Below are positions 1 through 11,564 of a stretch of DNA of 64,000 nt, piece after piece. The stretch's first letter is position 1, and every line of letters starts with the position of its first letter. A model generated the notes under the pieces. The model searched no databases, was not told where the DNA came from, and saw only the letters and a list, made by a program, of their open reading frames with translations. This stretch comes from Lathyrus oleraceus (Eukaryota; Streptophyta; Magnoliopsida; Fabales; Fabaceae). The stretch spans positions 240,215,994 through 240,279,993 of the forward strand of contig NC_066584.1 in NCBI RefSeq assembly GCF_024323335.1. The letters run 5' to 3'. Position numbers and translations under genes: made by a program.

Positions 1-393
1 GCATTTTCAACTTCTCGGAAGGCAAAGGAGGAAGAGACAGTAGCCGAACTGACTGGTCAGATAGAGAAATTGACGACTTTGCTGAAGGGGAAGAACAATG
101 AGCTTCTGTGCGCCCGTTCTACTAATGGCTACATCACAGATCAACTCAATGAGGCTCGAGGACAGATTGAAGAACTCAAGGTGTTGGCAGGTTTGAAGAA
201 ATCCAGACTTGAAGAGGTATTCGGAGAAGATGATGGGAATTACTACAGAGAGCACATCAACGAACTGGATGGGATCATTCACAAGAGGAATCTGCTTATC
301 CGGCATTTGACAGAATCTCCAGATCATCCCGACACGGTGGCATTACTGGATGAAGTGAGGAGCAGTCCTTATGGGTTGTATACAGGAGGCTGA
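1..393 (+). CDS. Ogre ORF1, C-terminal part
   Basis: An open frame enters from the left edge and stops at 391-393, giving about 130 residues. It is rich in Glu, Lys and Leu with heptad-like spacing, so a coiled coil is likely. Ogre elements carry an extra ORF of unknown function upstream of gag. This piece lies where the end of that ORF should be, before a noncoding linker and gag. Element B has the corresponding ORF at 49231-50675, which also ends in a charged helical tail. Function is unknown, and the N-terminal domain is not in the window. Confidence 0.6.
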   Translation, partial: AFSTSRKAKEEETVAELTGQIEKLTTLLKGKNNELLCARSTNGYITDQLNEARGQIEELKVLAGLKKSRLEEVFGEDDGNYYREHINELDGIIHKRNLLIRHLTESPDHPDTVALLDEVRSSPYGLYTGG

Positions 394-785
394 TTCCTGG
401 TTTATGTTCCTCCCTTTACTTGTTGTTTTGTTGCTGTGTAGTGATAATCCACAGGCTTGTTATGGGGATCCTCTTTTGATGCACTTTTGGCTAAGGCCCC
501 TTTCCTGGAACTCATTTGTATGTTGGTTTCCCTTTGTTGCATCTTGATCTCAGAAGTTTATCCATGACTCAGTCTTCTTGCACTATTCGCCTGATGTGAG
601 ACTGGAATCAAGGGGGTAGAATACCTTTTGAATTTGATAAACATGTCATTGCATTTACATATTCATTGTCATATCTTGCATAACAGGTACCGCTGCAGTG
701 CTCTCATATTGTTTGGTGTCCCACTAGCAGGATAGCTGAATCAGGCATTCACCGATACGGTACCCGAAGGAATCAACAGAGAGCG
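394..785 (+). other. Noncoding linker between ORF1 and gag
   Basis: About 390 bp without a usable ORF. It contains a run ending in CATAACAG at about 686 that resembles the sequence just before gag in element B (CACATAACAG near 50921). It could be a conserved 3' splice site or another leader signal. The gag frame is open back to about 687 but lacks an ATG there. Confidence 0.45.
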
Positions 786-3700
786 ATGGAGAGCCTACAA
801 GCAGAGCTCGCCGAGATGAAGATTCGCATGAATCAATTCATGGATTAGGTTCAAGAGGTGGCTCAAGGACAGCAGGAGCTTAGATTGTTGGTGCAGAGGG
901 ATCCCCCTATTACTCAACCGGAGACGTTGGCTGATCCTCCAGCTGGAGAGGCTAATGGTCCCAATGGACCGGGGCCTATCCCGATCCCGCATGTCAACCT
1001 AGATCAACAACCCATTCAGGATGGTCAGGATGATCAGTTCCCCTTGCTTCAGGAAGACTCTGGCATGGACCCCATGTTTAGAAGATTGGAAGAGAGGTTG
1101 AAAGCAGTGGAAGGACAGAATCCTCTGGGAGTAGATGTTGCTGACTTGGGGCTGGTCCCAGGTGTGAGAGTGCCACCGAAATATAATGGCAGCTCTTGCC
1201 CCAAAACTCAAGTGCAAGCCTATTTCCGTAAAATGGTTGCATACTCTGATGACGAGAAGCTACTTATGTACTTCTTCCAGGACAGCCTGGCTGGGGCATC
1301 CTTGGAATGGTATATGAGGCTGGACAGAGCCCACATCTGTTGCTGGAGGGATTTGGCAGAGGCTTTCGTGAAGCAGTATCAGTATAATGCAGACATGGCT
1401 CCGGACAGAACTCAACTTCAGGATCTGTCTCTTAAAAGCAATGAGTGCTTCAGGGAGTACGCTCAACGCTGGAGGGATACAGCTTCCCGTGTTCAGCCTC
1501 CGATGTTGGAAAAGGAAATGGACAACATGTTCATGAACACTCTGCCCGGACCTTACTTGGAGCGTCTGGTAGGTTGCAATGCTTCCAACTTTACTGATGT
1601 GGTCTCTACTGGAGAAAGGGTGGAGAATTACCTGAAGACCTATAAGAGCCAGAGTGGAGGTGGATCCTCATCAGGGGTGAAGAAGCCGTTCATTCAAGGA
1701 CAGAAGAGGAGAGAAGGGGATGCAAATGCCATATCTTCTTATCAGAACAGGGATAACCGGAGGAATAACTTTCAGAATTATCATCAGCAACCGTATGTTG
1801 CGGCTGTGACCATTCCAGCTGCAGCACCACTACAACAACAACAACCACAACGTCAACCAGCTCAGTATCAACAACAGCAGCAACCGGGTAACAGACCCGC
1901 TTATCAACAGAGACAAAGGATGATGGACCGACGTTTCGATACCCTTCCAATGTCGTACGCTCAGTTGCTTTCTAGTCTTCAACAACTACAACTTGTGCAA
2001 CTGCGCACTCTGGCTCCTCCTGTTGGTAGACTTCCGGTGGGTTACGACACCAACGCTAGGTGTAGCTTCCACTCTGGGGCACCTGGCCATAATATTGAGA
2101 ACTGCAAAGCTTTTAAGCACGTAGTTCAGGACCTCATAGATTCAAAGGCCATCGACCTTGCATCGGCTCCGAATGTCGTTAACAATCCCATGCCCCAGCA
2201 TGGTGGTGCGAACGTTAACGTGATAGAGGGAAAAGCCAAGTCCATTAAGGATGTGTTGAAGTTGAAGACTCCATTGTTGGATATCAAAGGATGCTTGCTG
2301 AAGGCCGATGTTTTCCCCGGTTGTGGGAAGGGTTATTTGGATTGTGCCACTCAGAGTGGAGGTTGTTTGAAGCTACAACAGGGTATCCAGGCCTTGCTCG
2401 ACAAAGGTATCCTCCAGGTTGAAGATTTGTCTGTCCAAGAGTTTGTGGAAGGGTTTGAAGATGCTACTGATGAATTCGCAGATGTTGTTCCTACTGGTTC
2501 TGTAATCCATGATGATGTATTTATTTTTTCCAATGTGGATGATCCTGATGTAATCGAACTTGATCCCGATGTTTCGGATGCTTGCATTTCAATGAATGAG
2601 ATTTCCGAGTACGACTGTGATATTGCTACTATCACTATTTTCTACCCAACTAATCAGATCAGTGTGCCAGAAGCGCAACCCGTGCCACCAGTGCGACGAT
2701 CTACTATGACCATCACAACCCCTGGTCCTTTACCTTTCACCAGTGAAAGGGCCATTCCGTGGCATTATGGGGGGAACGTGTATATGCACGATCATAAGGT
2801 GGAACGGCCACTGAAAGTAGAAGAGGGTCAGAAGCCTGAACTTGACGGTCCCGCAGTGGATAATGTTGGTGGAATCAGCCGATTCACCAGGAGTGGTAGA
2901 TTGTTCTCACCACCGGTTACCCAAGCTGATAATACTGATGCTGTGGCGAAAACCAAAGGCAAGCAAGTCGTGAATGAGGGTACCTCTGCACCCCAGGATG
3001 GTTCTGAGCCCACTTTTGCAAAGGATGTGGACGAGCTTCTGAGAATCATAAAGAAAAGCGACTACAAGGTAGTCGATCAGTTGATTCAGACTCCGTCCAA
3101 GATATCCATTCTCTCACTCCTGTTGTGTTCGGAGGCACACATGGAGGCACTTCTGAAGGTTCTTAATGCTGCATATGTACCTCAAGAAATCTCGGTAAAC
3201 CAACTAGAAGGGATCGTCGCCAATGTGCACGCAAGCAACGGGTTGGGTTTTACCGATTCTGACTTGACACCAGCCGGACGCAATCATAACAAGGCTCTGC
3301 ACATCTCGATGGAATGCAGAGACACCGTGCTATCGCATGTTCTGGTGGATACAGGCTCCTCTCTCAATGTGCTACCCAAGAGAGCCCTGTCGAGGTTAGA
3401 AGTAGAGGGTTTGGTCTTGAAACCTTCAGATCTTATTGTGAGAGCCTTCGATGGTTCTAAGAGATCGGTGTTTGGAGAGGTAGAATTGCCAATTCTGATT
3501 GGATCACAAACCTTCAACACTGTCTTCTACGTGATGGATATCAGTCCTTCCTACAGTTACCTGCTGGGTCGTCCTTGGATCCATAATGCTGGGGCAGTCT
3601 CTTCAACTCTACATCAGAAGATTAAGTTTCTGGTCAACGGACGAATTATCACCGTCTGTGGTGAGGAGGACATCCTGGTCAATAACCTGTCTACATTCAA

Positions 3701-4124
3701 GTATGTAGAAGTAGAAGGTGAAATTCATGAGACTCTGTGTCATGCCTTTGAGTCAGTTCAAGTCAAGGATGCAGCTCCGGTGGAAGAGGTTAAGGCGGGT
3801 GCCTCTATCTCATCCTTTAAGCAGGCACGGGCCATGGTGGATTCAGGTGTTGCTCCCGGTTGGGGGCGTCTGTTGGAATTACCAATGAAAGAAGATAAGT
3901 TCGGGATTGGGTATCAGCCAGTTTTGACTTCTACAACACTTCAGGGGCCGATCACTTTCTCCAGTGCTGGCATCATTCAGTATGGCCAGGTCTCTCCGGT
4001 CAACGAAGAAGATGGGGATAGTGATTGTGACATTGACAACTGGGTGCGTCCGAGGATCCCGGGTGAAGTCATCAATAATTGGTCTTCTGAAGAGATTATC
4101 CAAGTCACTCTTCTTGAAGAGTAA
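786..4124 (+). CDS. gag-pro: Gag-aspartic protease polyprotein (Ogre C1)
   Basis: The first ATG of the frame is at 786. An in-frame TAG at 846-848 interrupts it after 20 codons, and the frame then stays open to the TAA at 4122-4124. The retrotransposon Gag domain lies at about 1170-1640 (motif YFFQDSLAGASLEWY). A Gln-rich, CAA-repeat segment follows at 1800-1925, then a zinc-knuckle-like CSFHSGAPGHNIENC at about 2061-2105. The protease active site LVDTGSSLNVLP is near 3340-3375, followed by YLLGRPW near 3560. Gag forms the capsid and the protease cuts the polyprotein. The terminal TAA lies just inside the intron (see next entry), so splicing would fuse this frame to pol. The early stop probably disables full-length Gag unless translation restarts downstream. 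Confidence 0.85.
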
Positions 4125-4365
4125 TTTTCTTTGTTTATTCATGCATATCCAAGTCTTACGTTCCGCCCAGGGCGTAATGACTCATTGTAGGGCCCATCTA
4201 TGTGACACTTGCATTTTTATCATAAATAAAGGACGTATTTTTGCATTCAAATATTTCGTTCCCTGTCTTTCTATTTTTGCAGTTTTTCAAAATAAAAAAT
4301 GGCAATGTTTTGTTTAGTTTTCACTTCTTGTTCACACTCATAAGCACATACCATCACTCATGCAG
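4121..4365 (+). other. Ogre intron between protease and reverse transcriptase
   Basis: The donor is GAAGA|GTAATTTT at 4121 and the acceptor is ACTCATGCAG| ending at 4365, giving 245 bp. Exon 1 ends with two bases of a codon (4119-4120) and exon 2 supplies the third (4366). Splicing therefore makes a Glu codon and enters the pol frame exactly, while removing the gag-pro stop. Unspliced RNA would yield only Gag-Pro, so splicing could set the Gag to Pol ratio. A spliceable intron at this place is an established Ogre property. The exact sites here are my reading. Confidence 0.8.
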
Positions 4366-7300
4366 ATGCACATCACCGGATCCTATTGATAACGTTTCTG
4401 CTACGGCTCGTTTCGACTTTGAAAATCCAATCTTTCAAGCTGAAGAAGAGGGTGATGAAGACTGTGAACTCCCTGAAGAGCTTACCAGGTTATTAAAACA
4501 AGAGGAAAGGGTTATTCAACCGCATCAAGAGTCTGTTGAAGTGATTAATCTCGGCACCGAGGACGCCAAGAGAGAAATAAAGATAGGGGCTGCTTTGGAA
4601 GACAATGTGAAGAAGGGGTTGATTAAATTGCTGCAAGAGTATGTTGACATTTTCACTTGGTCTTATCAGGACATGCCTGGGCTGGACACAGACATCGTGG
4701 TACACCGCTTGCCTCTCAAAGAAGGTTGTCCTCCGGTCAAGCAGAAGCTCAGAAGAACAAGACCAGAGATGGCTGTCAAGATAAAGGAAGAAGTGCAAAA
4801 GCAGTTGGATGCAGGGTTTCTAGCAGTCACCAATTATCCGCCATGGGTTGCAAACATTGTCCCAGTACCTAAGAAGGATGGAAAGGTACGGATGTGTGTC
4901 GACTACCGGGATCTGAACAGAGCTAGCCCTAAAGATGATTTCCCATTACCTCACATCGACGTTTTGGTGGATAATACAGCTCAGTTCTCGGTATTCTCCT
5001 TCATGGATGGCTTTTCTGGCTATAACCAAATCAAGATGGCACCAGAAGACATGGAAAAGACAACTTTCATAACCCCATGGGGCACCTTCTGCTACAAGGT
5101 GATGCCGTTTGGTCTGAAAAATGCCGGAGCAACATATCAACGAGCTATGGTGACTATGTTCCATGATATGATTCATCATGAAATCGAGGTTTATGTGGAC
5201 GATATGATTGCCAAATCTCAGACAGAAGAAGAACATTTGGTGAATTTGCAGAAACTGTTTGAGCGTTTGAGGAAATTCAAACTGAGACTTAATCCGAACA
5301 AGTGCACTTTCGGGGTGAGATCGGGAAAATTGCTGGGTTTTATTGTTAGCGGAAAAGGGATTGAGGTGGATCCCGACAAAGTAAAAGCGATACAGGAAAT
5401 GCCAGAGCCAAGAACAGAGAAGCAAGTCCGTAGTTTCTTAGGGAGGTTGAACTACATTGCAAGGTTCATCTCTCACCTAACAACCACGTGTGAGCCAATT
5501 TTCAAATTGTTGAGGAAAGATCAGGCTATCAGGTGGAATGAAGATTGTCAAAGGGCTTTCGAGAAGATAAAAGAGTATCTACAGAAACCTCCAATCCTTA
5601 TACCTCCAGTTCCTGGGAGACCTCTGATAATGTACCTGTCAGTGACTGAGAACTCGATGGGGTGTGTATTGGGACAACATGACGAGTCTGGTCGAAAAGA
5701 GCATGCCATATACTACCTTAGCAAAAAGTTTACCGACTGTGAAATCAAATATTCGCAGCTTGAGAAAACTTGCTGTGCTTTGGCCTGGGCTGCTCGCCGA
5801 CTGAGGCAGTATATGTTGAACCATACTACCTTGTTGATTTCTAAGATGGATCCAGTCAAATACATATTCGAGAAGCCAGCTCTCACCGGAAGGGTGGCTC
5901 GTTGGCAAATGGTATTGACAGAGTACGATATCCAGTATACATCCCAGAAAGCCATCAAAGGGAGTATTCTGTCGGACTATCTTGCTCAGCAGCCGATTGA
6001 TGATTATGAGCCGATGAAGTTTGATTTTCCAGATGAAGACATCATGTTCCTCAAGATGAAAGACTGTGAAGAGCCAGTTGTTGAGGAGGGACCTGATCCA
6101 AACGAAAATTGGACTTTGTTGTTTGATGGTGCTGTCAACGCCAGAGGAAGTGGAATTGGTGTTGTCATTACAACTCCGAAAGGTGCCCACATACCTTTCA
6201 CCGCTCGTTTGACTTTTGAGTGCACAAATAATGAAGCTGAGTACGAGGCCTGTATTTTGGGTATTGAGCAAGCCATTGATCTGAGAATCAAGACTCTGGA
6301 CATCTTCGGAGATTCAGCTCTGGTGATCAATCAAGTGAATGGTGATTGGAATACTCTCCAGCCCACTCTGGTCCCCTACAGAGACTACACGAGAAGACTG
6401 TTGACTTTCTTCACAACAGTAAAATTGTATCATATACCTCGTGATGAGAACCAGATGGCAGACGCACTTGCTACTCTATCCTCCATGATCAAGGTAATTT
6501 GTTGGAACCATGCTCCCAGGATCGATGTGATGCGCCTTGACAGGGCCGCATATGTGTTTGCTGCTGAACTGGTAGTCAACGACAAGCCTTGGTATCACGA
6601 TATTAAGTGCTTTCTGAAGAATCAAGAGTACCCTTCAGGGGTATCCAACAACGACAGAAAGACTTTGAGAAGATTGGCAGGCAGTTTCTTCTTGAACAAA
6701 GACAATGTGCTGTATAAGAGGAACTTCGACATGGTTTTGCTCAGATGCGTGGACAGACACGAAGCGGACATGTTAATGCAGGAAGTTCATGAAGGTTCCT
6801 TCGGTACTCATGCCGGCGGACATGCAATGGCTAAGAAATTGTTGAGAGCAGGTTATTATTGGATGACCATGGAATCAGATTGCTTCAAATATGCTCGGAA
6901 GTGTCATAAATGCCAGATTTATGCTGATAAGGTGCATGTGCCGCCAAATCCTCTGAATGTGATGACTTCGCCGTGGCCGTTCGCTATGTGGGGCATTGAC
7001 ATGATTGGAAAGATTGAGCTGACAGATTCCAATGGGCATCGCTTCATCCTTGTTGCCATCGACTATTTCACCAAGTGGGTCGAAGCAGCGTCGTTCGCGA
7101 ATGTCACCAGACATGTGGTTGCCCGTTTCATCAAGAAAGAAATCATTTGTCGCTATGGGATTCCCGAAAGAATCATTACTGATAATGGTTCTAATCTCAA
7201 CAACAAAACGATGAAGGAGTTGTGTCAGAACTTCAATATTCAGCATCACAATTCTTCCCCTTACCGCCCTAAGATGAACGGCGCTGTTGAGGCGGCAAAT

Positions 7301-7861
7301 AAGAACATAAAGAAGATTGTGCAGAAGATGGTCGTCACGTACAGAGATTGGCATGAGATGCTACCCTTCGCCTTGCATGGTTACCGTACTTCAGTACGTA
7401 CGTCGATTGGGGCAACCCCTTACTCCCTGGTGTATGGTATGGAAGCAGTCCTACCTGTTGAAGTGGAGATTCCTTCTCTAAGAGTCCTGTTGGATGTCAA
7501 GTTAAACGAAGCCGAATGGATTCAAACAAGGTTCAATGAGTTGAGTCTTATCGAAGAGAAGCGAATGGCAGCCATTTGTCATGGGCAGTTGTATCAGAGT
7601 CGGATGAAGAGAGCCTTTGATCAGAAAGTGCGTCCTCGTTGTTTCCAAGTCGGAGATTTAGTGTTGAAAAGGATCCTTCCTCCTCAGACAGATCACAGGG
7701 GCAAGTGGACTCCTAACTATGATGGACCGTATATTGTCACCAAGGTTTTTGATGGTGGGGCCTTAATGCTTGCAACTATGGATGGTGAAAACTTCACTTC
7801 CCCTGTGAACTCAGACGCAGTTAGAAAATACTTCGCATTAAATAAACCCGCTGGACAATAA
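4366..7861 (+). CDS. pol: Pol: reverse transcriptase, dual RNase H, integrase (Ogre C1)
   Basis: Uninterrupted frame of about 1,160 residues after the splice acceptor. The reverse transcriptase spans about 4860-5400 with VPVPKKDGK, FMDGFSGYNQI and the catalytic YVDDM (near 5191). A first RNase H lies at about 5630-5990 and a second, archaeal-type RNase H at about 6110-6490 (LFDGA, NEAEYEA, GDSALVI, NQMADALA). The integrase has the zinc motif H..H..CHKC (6780-6915), the catalytic Asp of WGIDMIG, Asp of ITDNGS and Glu of NGAVEAANK (6990-7290), and a C-terminal GPYIV segment to 7861. All integrase and RT catalytic residues are present. The first RNase H lacks two of its four usual acidic residues, as expected where the second domain has taken over. 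It makes and integrates cDNA. Confidence 0.93.
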
Positions 7862-9023
7862 AAAGAATAGTCCAGGCAAAAATGGGCATCTCGACGAACC
7901 AAGAAAATGAAAAGGTTCGGGCAAAAATTAGGGATTAAAAATGAAAAGATCGTACACCCGGTAAGTTGAAAACCTGAAAACGCAACTTAGGCAAAAAGGG
8001 GTATCCCGGTGGATTAAAAACCCGAAAAGGGCGATCCAGGCAAAAATTAGGGATTAAGCGAATGACTGCGTTCTGAGTTAGTTCTGAATCTCATCTCATG
8101 TCGATGACTGGAAATTTTCGAAAGGTAGGAAACAGTCCAGTCACCTTTTCAGAAGGCTGATCATCTGGAGGATCTTGAAGACGGGCAAGTCATAGCAGAA
8201 TTGGAACCCAATAGAAATCCATTTCACATTGCCATTAGATTAATTTCTGTTTTTATCTTTTGTGCGATTACCTCTTTCCAGGGATTGCTTCCTGATGTAA
8301 ATGCCTATTCAGAGGCCAGTCAATCAATAAAATCATATTATTCAGTATATCTCTGTTTTCATTTTCATTTTACTGTTTTGTTTGCAAAAATGGCGTCCGA
8401 ATTTTTGATAAACATTGCATCATGACACATAAGGGCTTTACAGGTACATGCTTAATAAACATTTAAAATTGCTGTAAATTTTGAGTGCTTTGGATCGTCT
8501 ATTTAGAACAGATACCCTCGGGGCATTTCCTTAAAATCCCCTGCAGATGATTGTGAATATCTTCTCCATTGAAGTCGCCAACAGACGAATTCGGTGTCTT
8601 ATCCCTGCAGAGCTGATCAGAGTGTTGGATTCTTCAATCCCCAGCAGGTTCTCACCACTGTACTTCCCCAAGCGTTTGTTTCAGGACATACACTCCCCAG
8701 CGGAGTTGACAGTGCCAGACTGTATCTTCCCAGCAGAAGTGGTTGCTCCTTAGAGTTCGAGGCCAGATCGATAATCCCAATGCCAGATCCATGGTTTCTT
8801 TCCTTGAAGTAGAACCTCGGTACCGTATCAGTGTTTGCTTCCCCTGCTGAGTCATCTCTCGCGGATCGTGGTTTCCAGAACCACTATCGCTTTCCCCAAC
8901 AGCAGGTTTTCAATGTCGTTCTCTCCCCAGTCAGAATCTCGACATTTCATCATTGCTAGAACACCGTGTGGCGGGTCATTTCCCCACATATTTCTTTGCG
9001 CTGTGCATCTCCTGCAGCCTTGC

Positions 9024-9260
9024 CAGACCGAAATGGCATTCAGGCCAGTGCTCCGGTATCCAGACCAAAGTGGCGTTCAGGCCAGTTTTCCGGTATCCAG
9101 ACCGAAGTGGCATTCAGGCCAGTGTTCCGGTATCTAGACCGAAGTGGCATTCAGGCCAGTGTTCCGGTATCCAGACCGAAGTGGCATTCAGGCCAGTGTT
9201 CCGGTATCCAGACCGAAGTGGCGCTCAGGCCAGTTTTCCGATGTTCAGATCGAAGTCCTT
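9024..9260 (+). repeat. 37-bp tandem repeat in the Ogre 3' UTR
   Basis: About 6.4 copies of a 37-bp unit beginning CAGACCGAAGTGGCATTCAG and ending near TTCCGGTATC. Inner copies differ by only one to three bases; the outer ones are more diverged. The short peptides it appears to encode are by-products of the repeat. Confidence 0.9.
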
Positions 9261-9540
9261 TCCAGTATTCAGACTGATGAGCGGCATTCAGGCCATGGTT
9301 ATTTCTGTGTTACCATTTATTTTGGTATCCAGTTTAACATTCCTTGTCGGTATTCAGACGGACTTTCATCGTACCAGACAGATTCTTCTTTCAAGACCAC
9401 CTCTTTGCCGATTCTGACAGGCATTGTTACTTCACTTCACTTCAGTGCAAATTTTTGGACTTTTATTGTATTCAATCCCTTGATACCTCGAAAGTACGAA
9501 AGCCGTTGCCATCTTCTTTCCGGGTCTCCAGTTGATTGAA

Positions 9541-9550
9541 TAGGGGCAGC
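9541..9550 (+). promoter_or_regulatory. Polypurine tract of Ogre C1
   Basis: TTGATTGAATAGGGGCAGC sits directly before the LTR start TGTAACACCCC. The purine-rich core AGGGG primes plus-strand DNA synthesis. C2 has the same signal in reverse (CCCTATTCAATCAA) just outside its LTR at 57248. Confidence 0.75.
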
Positions 9551-11564
9551 TGTAACACCCCAAAATTTTCCCTCCTCATTCATGCATTCACTTTTTAGGT
9601 CATTTAGCATTTCATATCACATTGCATCATGTCAATCAGAATTAGCTCCAAGAAGCTCGGACATCATCCAGGACACTTTGTGGGTTCTACTTAGACGATC
9701 AGTCAACACAAGGAAAAGACTTGAGGTACTACCAACAGGGCCAGATGGGGCCTATTCACCGTGCAAATCGCCAGGCTGGAAGAAGCAAGAATCTGCTGCT
9801 GAGCTGTCATGCTCGCTAGGCGAGCAGATGCTTCGCCTAGCGAAAAGTACTGTCATGCTCGCTAGGCGAGCAGGTCCTTCGCTAGACGAAGGGCGCGCAC
9901 TTCAGAAAATATCAGAAAGATTTTGGGCTTGAGTTGCCCTTATTTGAGCCCACTACCCACGAAATCAGTCTATAAATATAAGAGTTGCTGTAGAGGACAA
10001 AACACTTGGAGTTTCACCGAAGAAAGGTCTTGAGAGAAGGAGACCTAGGAACTACTCTGCAGCAATCTTCAGGCAGCTCTGAGAAGTTCACTCCGATTCA
10101 CACACTCTTTTGCCTCCGCCTCACGCAAACCCTAACAGAGCTTTGCAAATCCAGCCGCGCCGTTCGATCGGCCTCTCTCATCAGGTATGCCTTTGTTCCT
10201 ATTACTCTATGTGTTGAATTTGAATACTATGAATGCATGAGGTAACACCAGGTTTTGCACACGGGTTTATATTTGTGTATGAATATGTGAATAATGACTT
10301 GAATGTTTAATAATTTCGTTTCTGAGATGAATGCCATAGGTTTTGGATTCTTTAAAATCGTACTGTTATCCATGAGAAATCCAAAACCGCAGGCGCTCGC
10401 TAGCCGCTTCGCTAGGCGATCATGCAGCGAAGCTTCGCTAAGCTTTCGCTAGGCGATGCAGTCGCGAATGTGACAGAATTCGCTTTTCGTTCTGTTTTGT
10501 TCTCATCTGTCTTGTGTTGCCCTGGCATTGTTGTCTCTTGATTTCATCTTGTTTGTCTAACCTTTTGTCGAGTTTTTGTGAGGACTCACATACTCTTGCA
10601 GGGATACCATGCGGAGGTTTATTCTGATTACTCGTATTGACTGATTTTCTTTGATGGTCTAGCTGGAGAGATCTCAGGGTTGTTAATCCTTTAATTGCTG
10701 TAACTTCGGATCTTTATCCGTGTGGTAATTTTTTTTCCTTTCTCATACTTTATCGCTTTCTTAGCTGGAAGACCTCGATAGGAGGCAATGTTTGAGCCCC
10801 TTGGTGGCATTTTACTTTAAGATACATGTTTTGTGTGGTGTGATCGCTTCCCCATAGGACACGAGGCTTCAGATAGTCTCCCGTTTGCATGCCAATTAAG
10901 GTAGCACTGTTCCTTCGCCTAGGACTTCGTTTTTGCATGTGCGTTCCTACAACGCGAACAAACCCTAAAACCAAAAGCAACATGTTATCTCCTTCTACTA
11001 CAGGCGAGTAAGTCTCCAAAGGTCGAGCATCCGGTAGATTGCGTAGTAACGTTGTTCGTCCAAAACCCAATCCATAACCCCATAGTTAGCCGAACTACGG
11101 CTTGCTCTGATCCTCATTCCAGATGAGATACGTAGGCATAAGACGCGATGTCTTAGCGAGCACACATCCCCCCAACCCATAAGTCAGCCGAGCTACGAAG
11201 ACTCTGATTCTCATATTCAGATGAGATACGTATGCAGTGGATGCGACATCCGCGCGAGTCATTTCTCTTAACCTTTTTTAGTAAATAAACACATTAGGTA
11301 AACTCACACCCTTTAGACAAGAACCACTAAAGTGGATCCCGTAGAGTACTATGGATGCGTAGGGGTGCTAATACCTTCCCTTCGCATAACCGACTCCCGA
11401 ACCCAAGATTTGGTTGCGAGACCCCGTCTTGTCCTTTCCTTTTTCAGGTTTACTTCGAGCGTTTCCTTTCCCTCCTTTGGGATGAATAACGCACGGTGGC
11501 GACTCTTATGTCTTTTTCTTTCGCCGGTTGTTTTTTCGCACACTGTATTTTTCAGGTTGCGACA
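9551..11564 (+). repeat. 3' LTR of Ogre C1 (2,014 bp)
   Basis: It begins TGTAACACCCCAAAATTTTC and ends CAGGTTGCGACA, the TGT...ACA termini used by this group. The same termini bound the LTR of C2 on the opposite strand (54747-57247), which is about 490 bp longer. The sequence near the right end (GGTGGCGACTC, CCTTTGGGATGAATAACGCA) is shared with C2 and with the 4.9 kb solo LTR. Confidence 0.9.
9807..9978 (+). promoter_or_regulatory. LTR promoter with palindrome array and TATA box
   Basis: Four imperfect palindromes built on TCGCTAGGCGA lie at 9811-9825, 9831-9844, 9857-9871 and 9877-9891; the first and third are identical 15-mers. A TATA box TATAAATA follows at 9971-9978, so transcription should start near 10000. 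A second cluster of the same motif lies downstream at about 10393-10466. The TATA call is conventional. A function for the palindromes is inference. Confidence 0.6.

Larger units (their letters stand above)
7862..9550 (+). other. Long 3' untranslated region of Ogre C1
   Basis: About 1.7 kb between the pol stop and the 3' LTR with no credible gene. At 7862-8060 there are loosely repeated short phrases of the kind CAGGCAAAAATTAGGGATTA. From 9024 to 9260 there is a clear 37-bp tandem repeat. Matching short phrases occur in reverse in C2 near 59160-59400. Such variable 3' UTRs are typical of Ogre elements. Confidence 0.7.
1..11564 (+). mobile_element. Ogre-type Ty3/gypsy retrotransposon C1 (5' end outside window)
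   Basis: The order is the end of ORF1, gag-protease, a short intron, a pol with reverse transcriptase, two RNase H domains and integrase, a long repeat-bearing 3' UTR, a purine-rich tract and a 3' LTR. This is the layout of the Ogre group (Tat lineage), which is abundant in Fabeae legumes. The 5' LTR and primer site lie left of the window. The right end is the LTR terminus GGTTGCGACA at 11564. The following CCCAG (11565-11569) would be the target duplication, but the partner is out of view. The coding region is nearly intact: one nonsense codon was seen, near the gag start. It is inserted in the 3' internal part of element A. Confidence 0.9.

Noticed and set aside
9024..9260. CRISPR-like direct repeat array
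   Set aside because: The units are contiguous with no unique spacers, and this is plant nuclear DNA inside a retrotransposon UTR.
8835..9539. Three parallel ORFs of 100-154 codons in the C1 3' UTR
   Set aside because: A 37-bp repeat without stops opens all frames in rotation. No start context or conserved domain; products are only repeat peptides.
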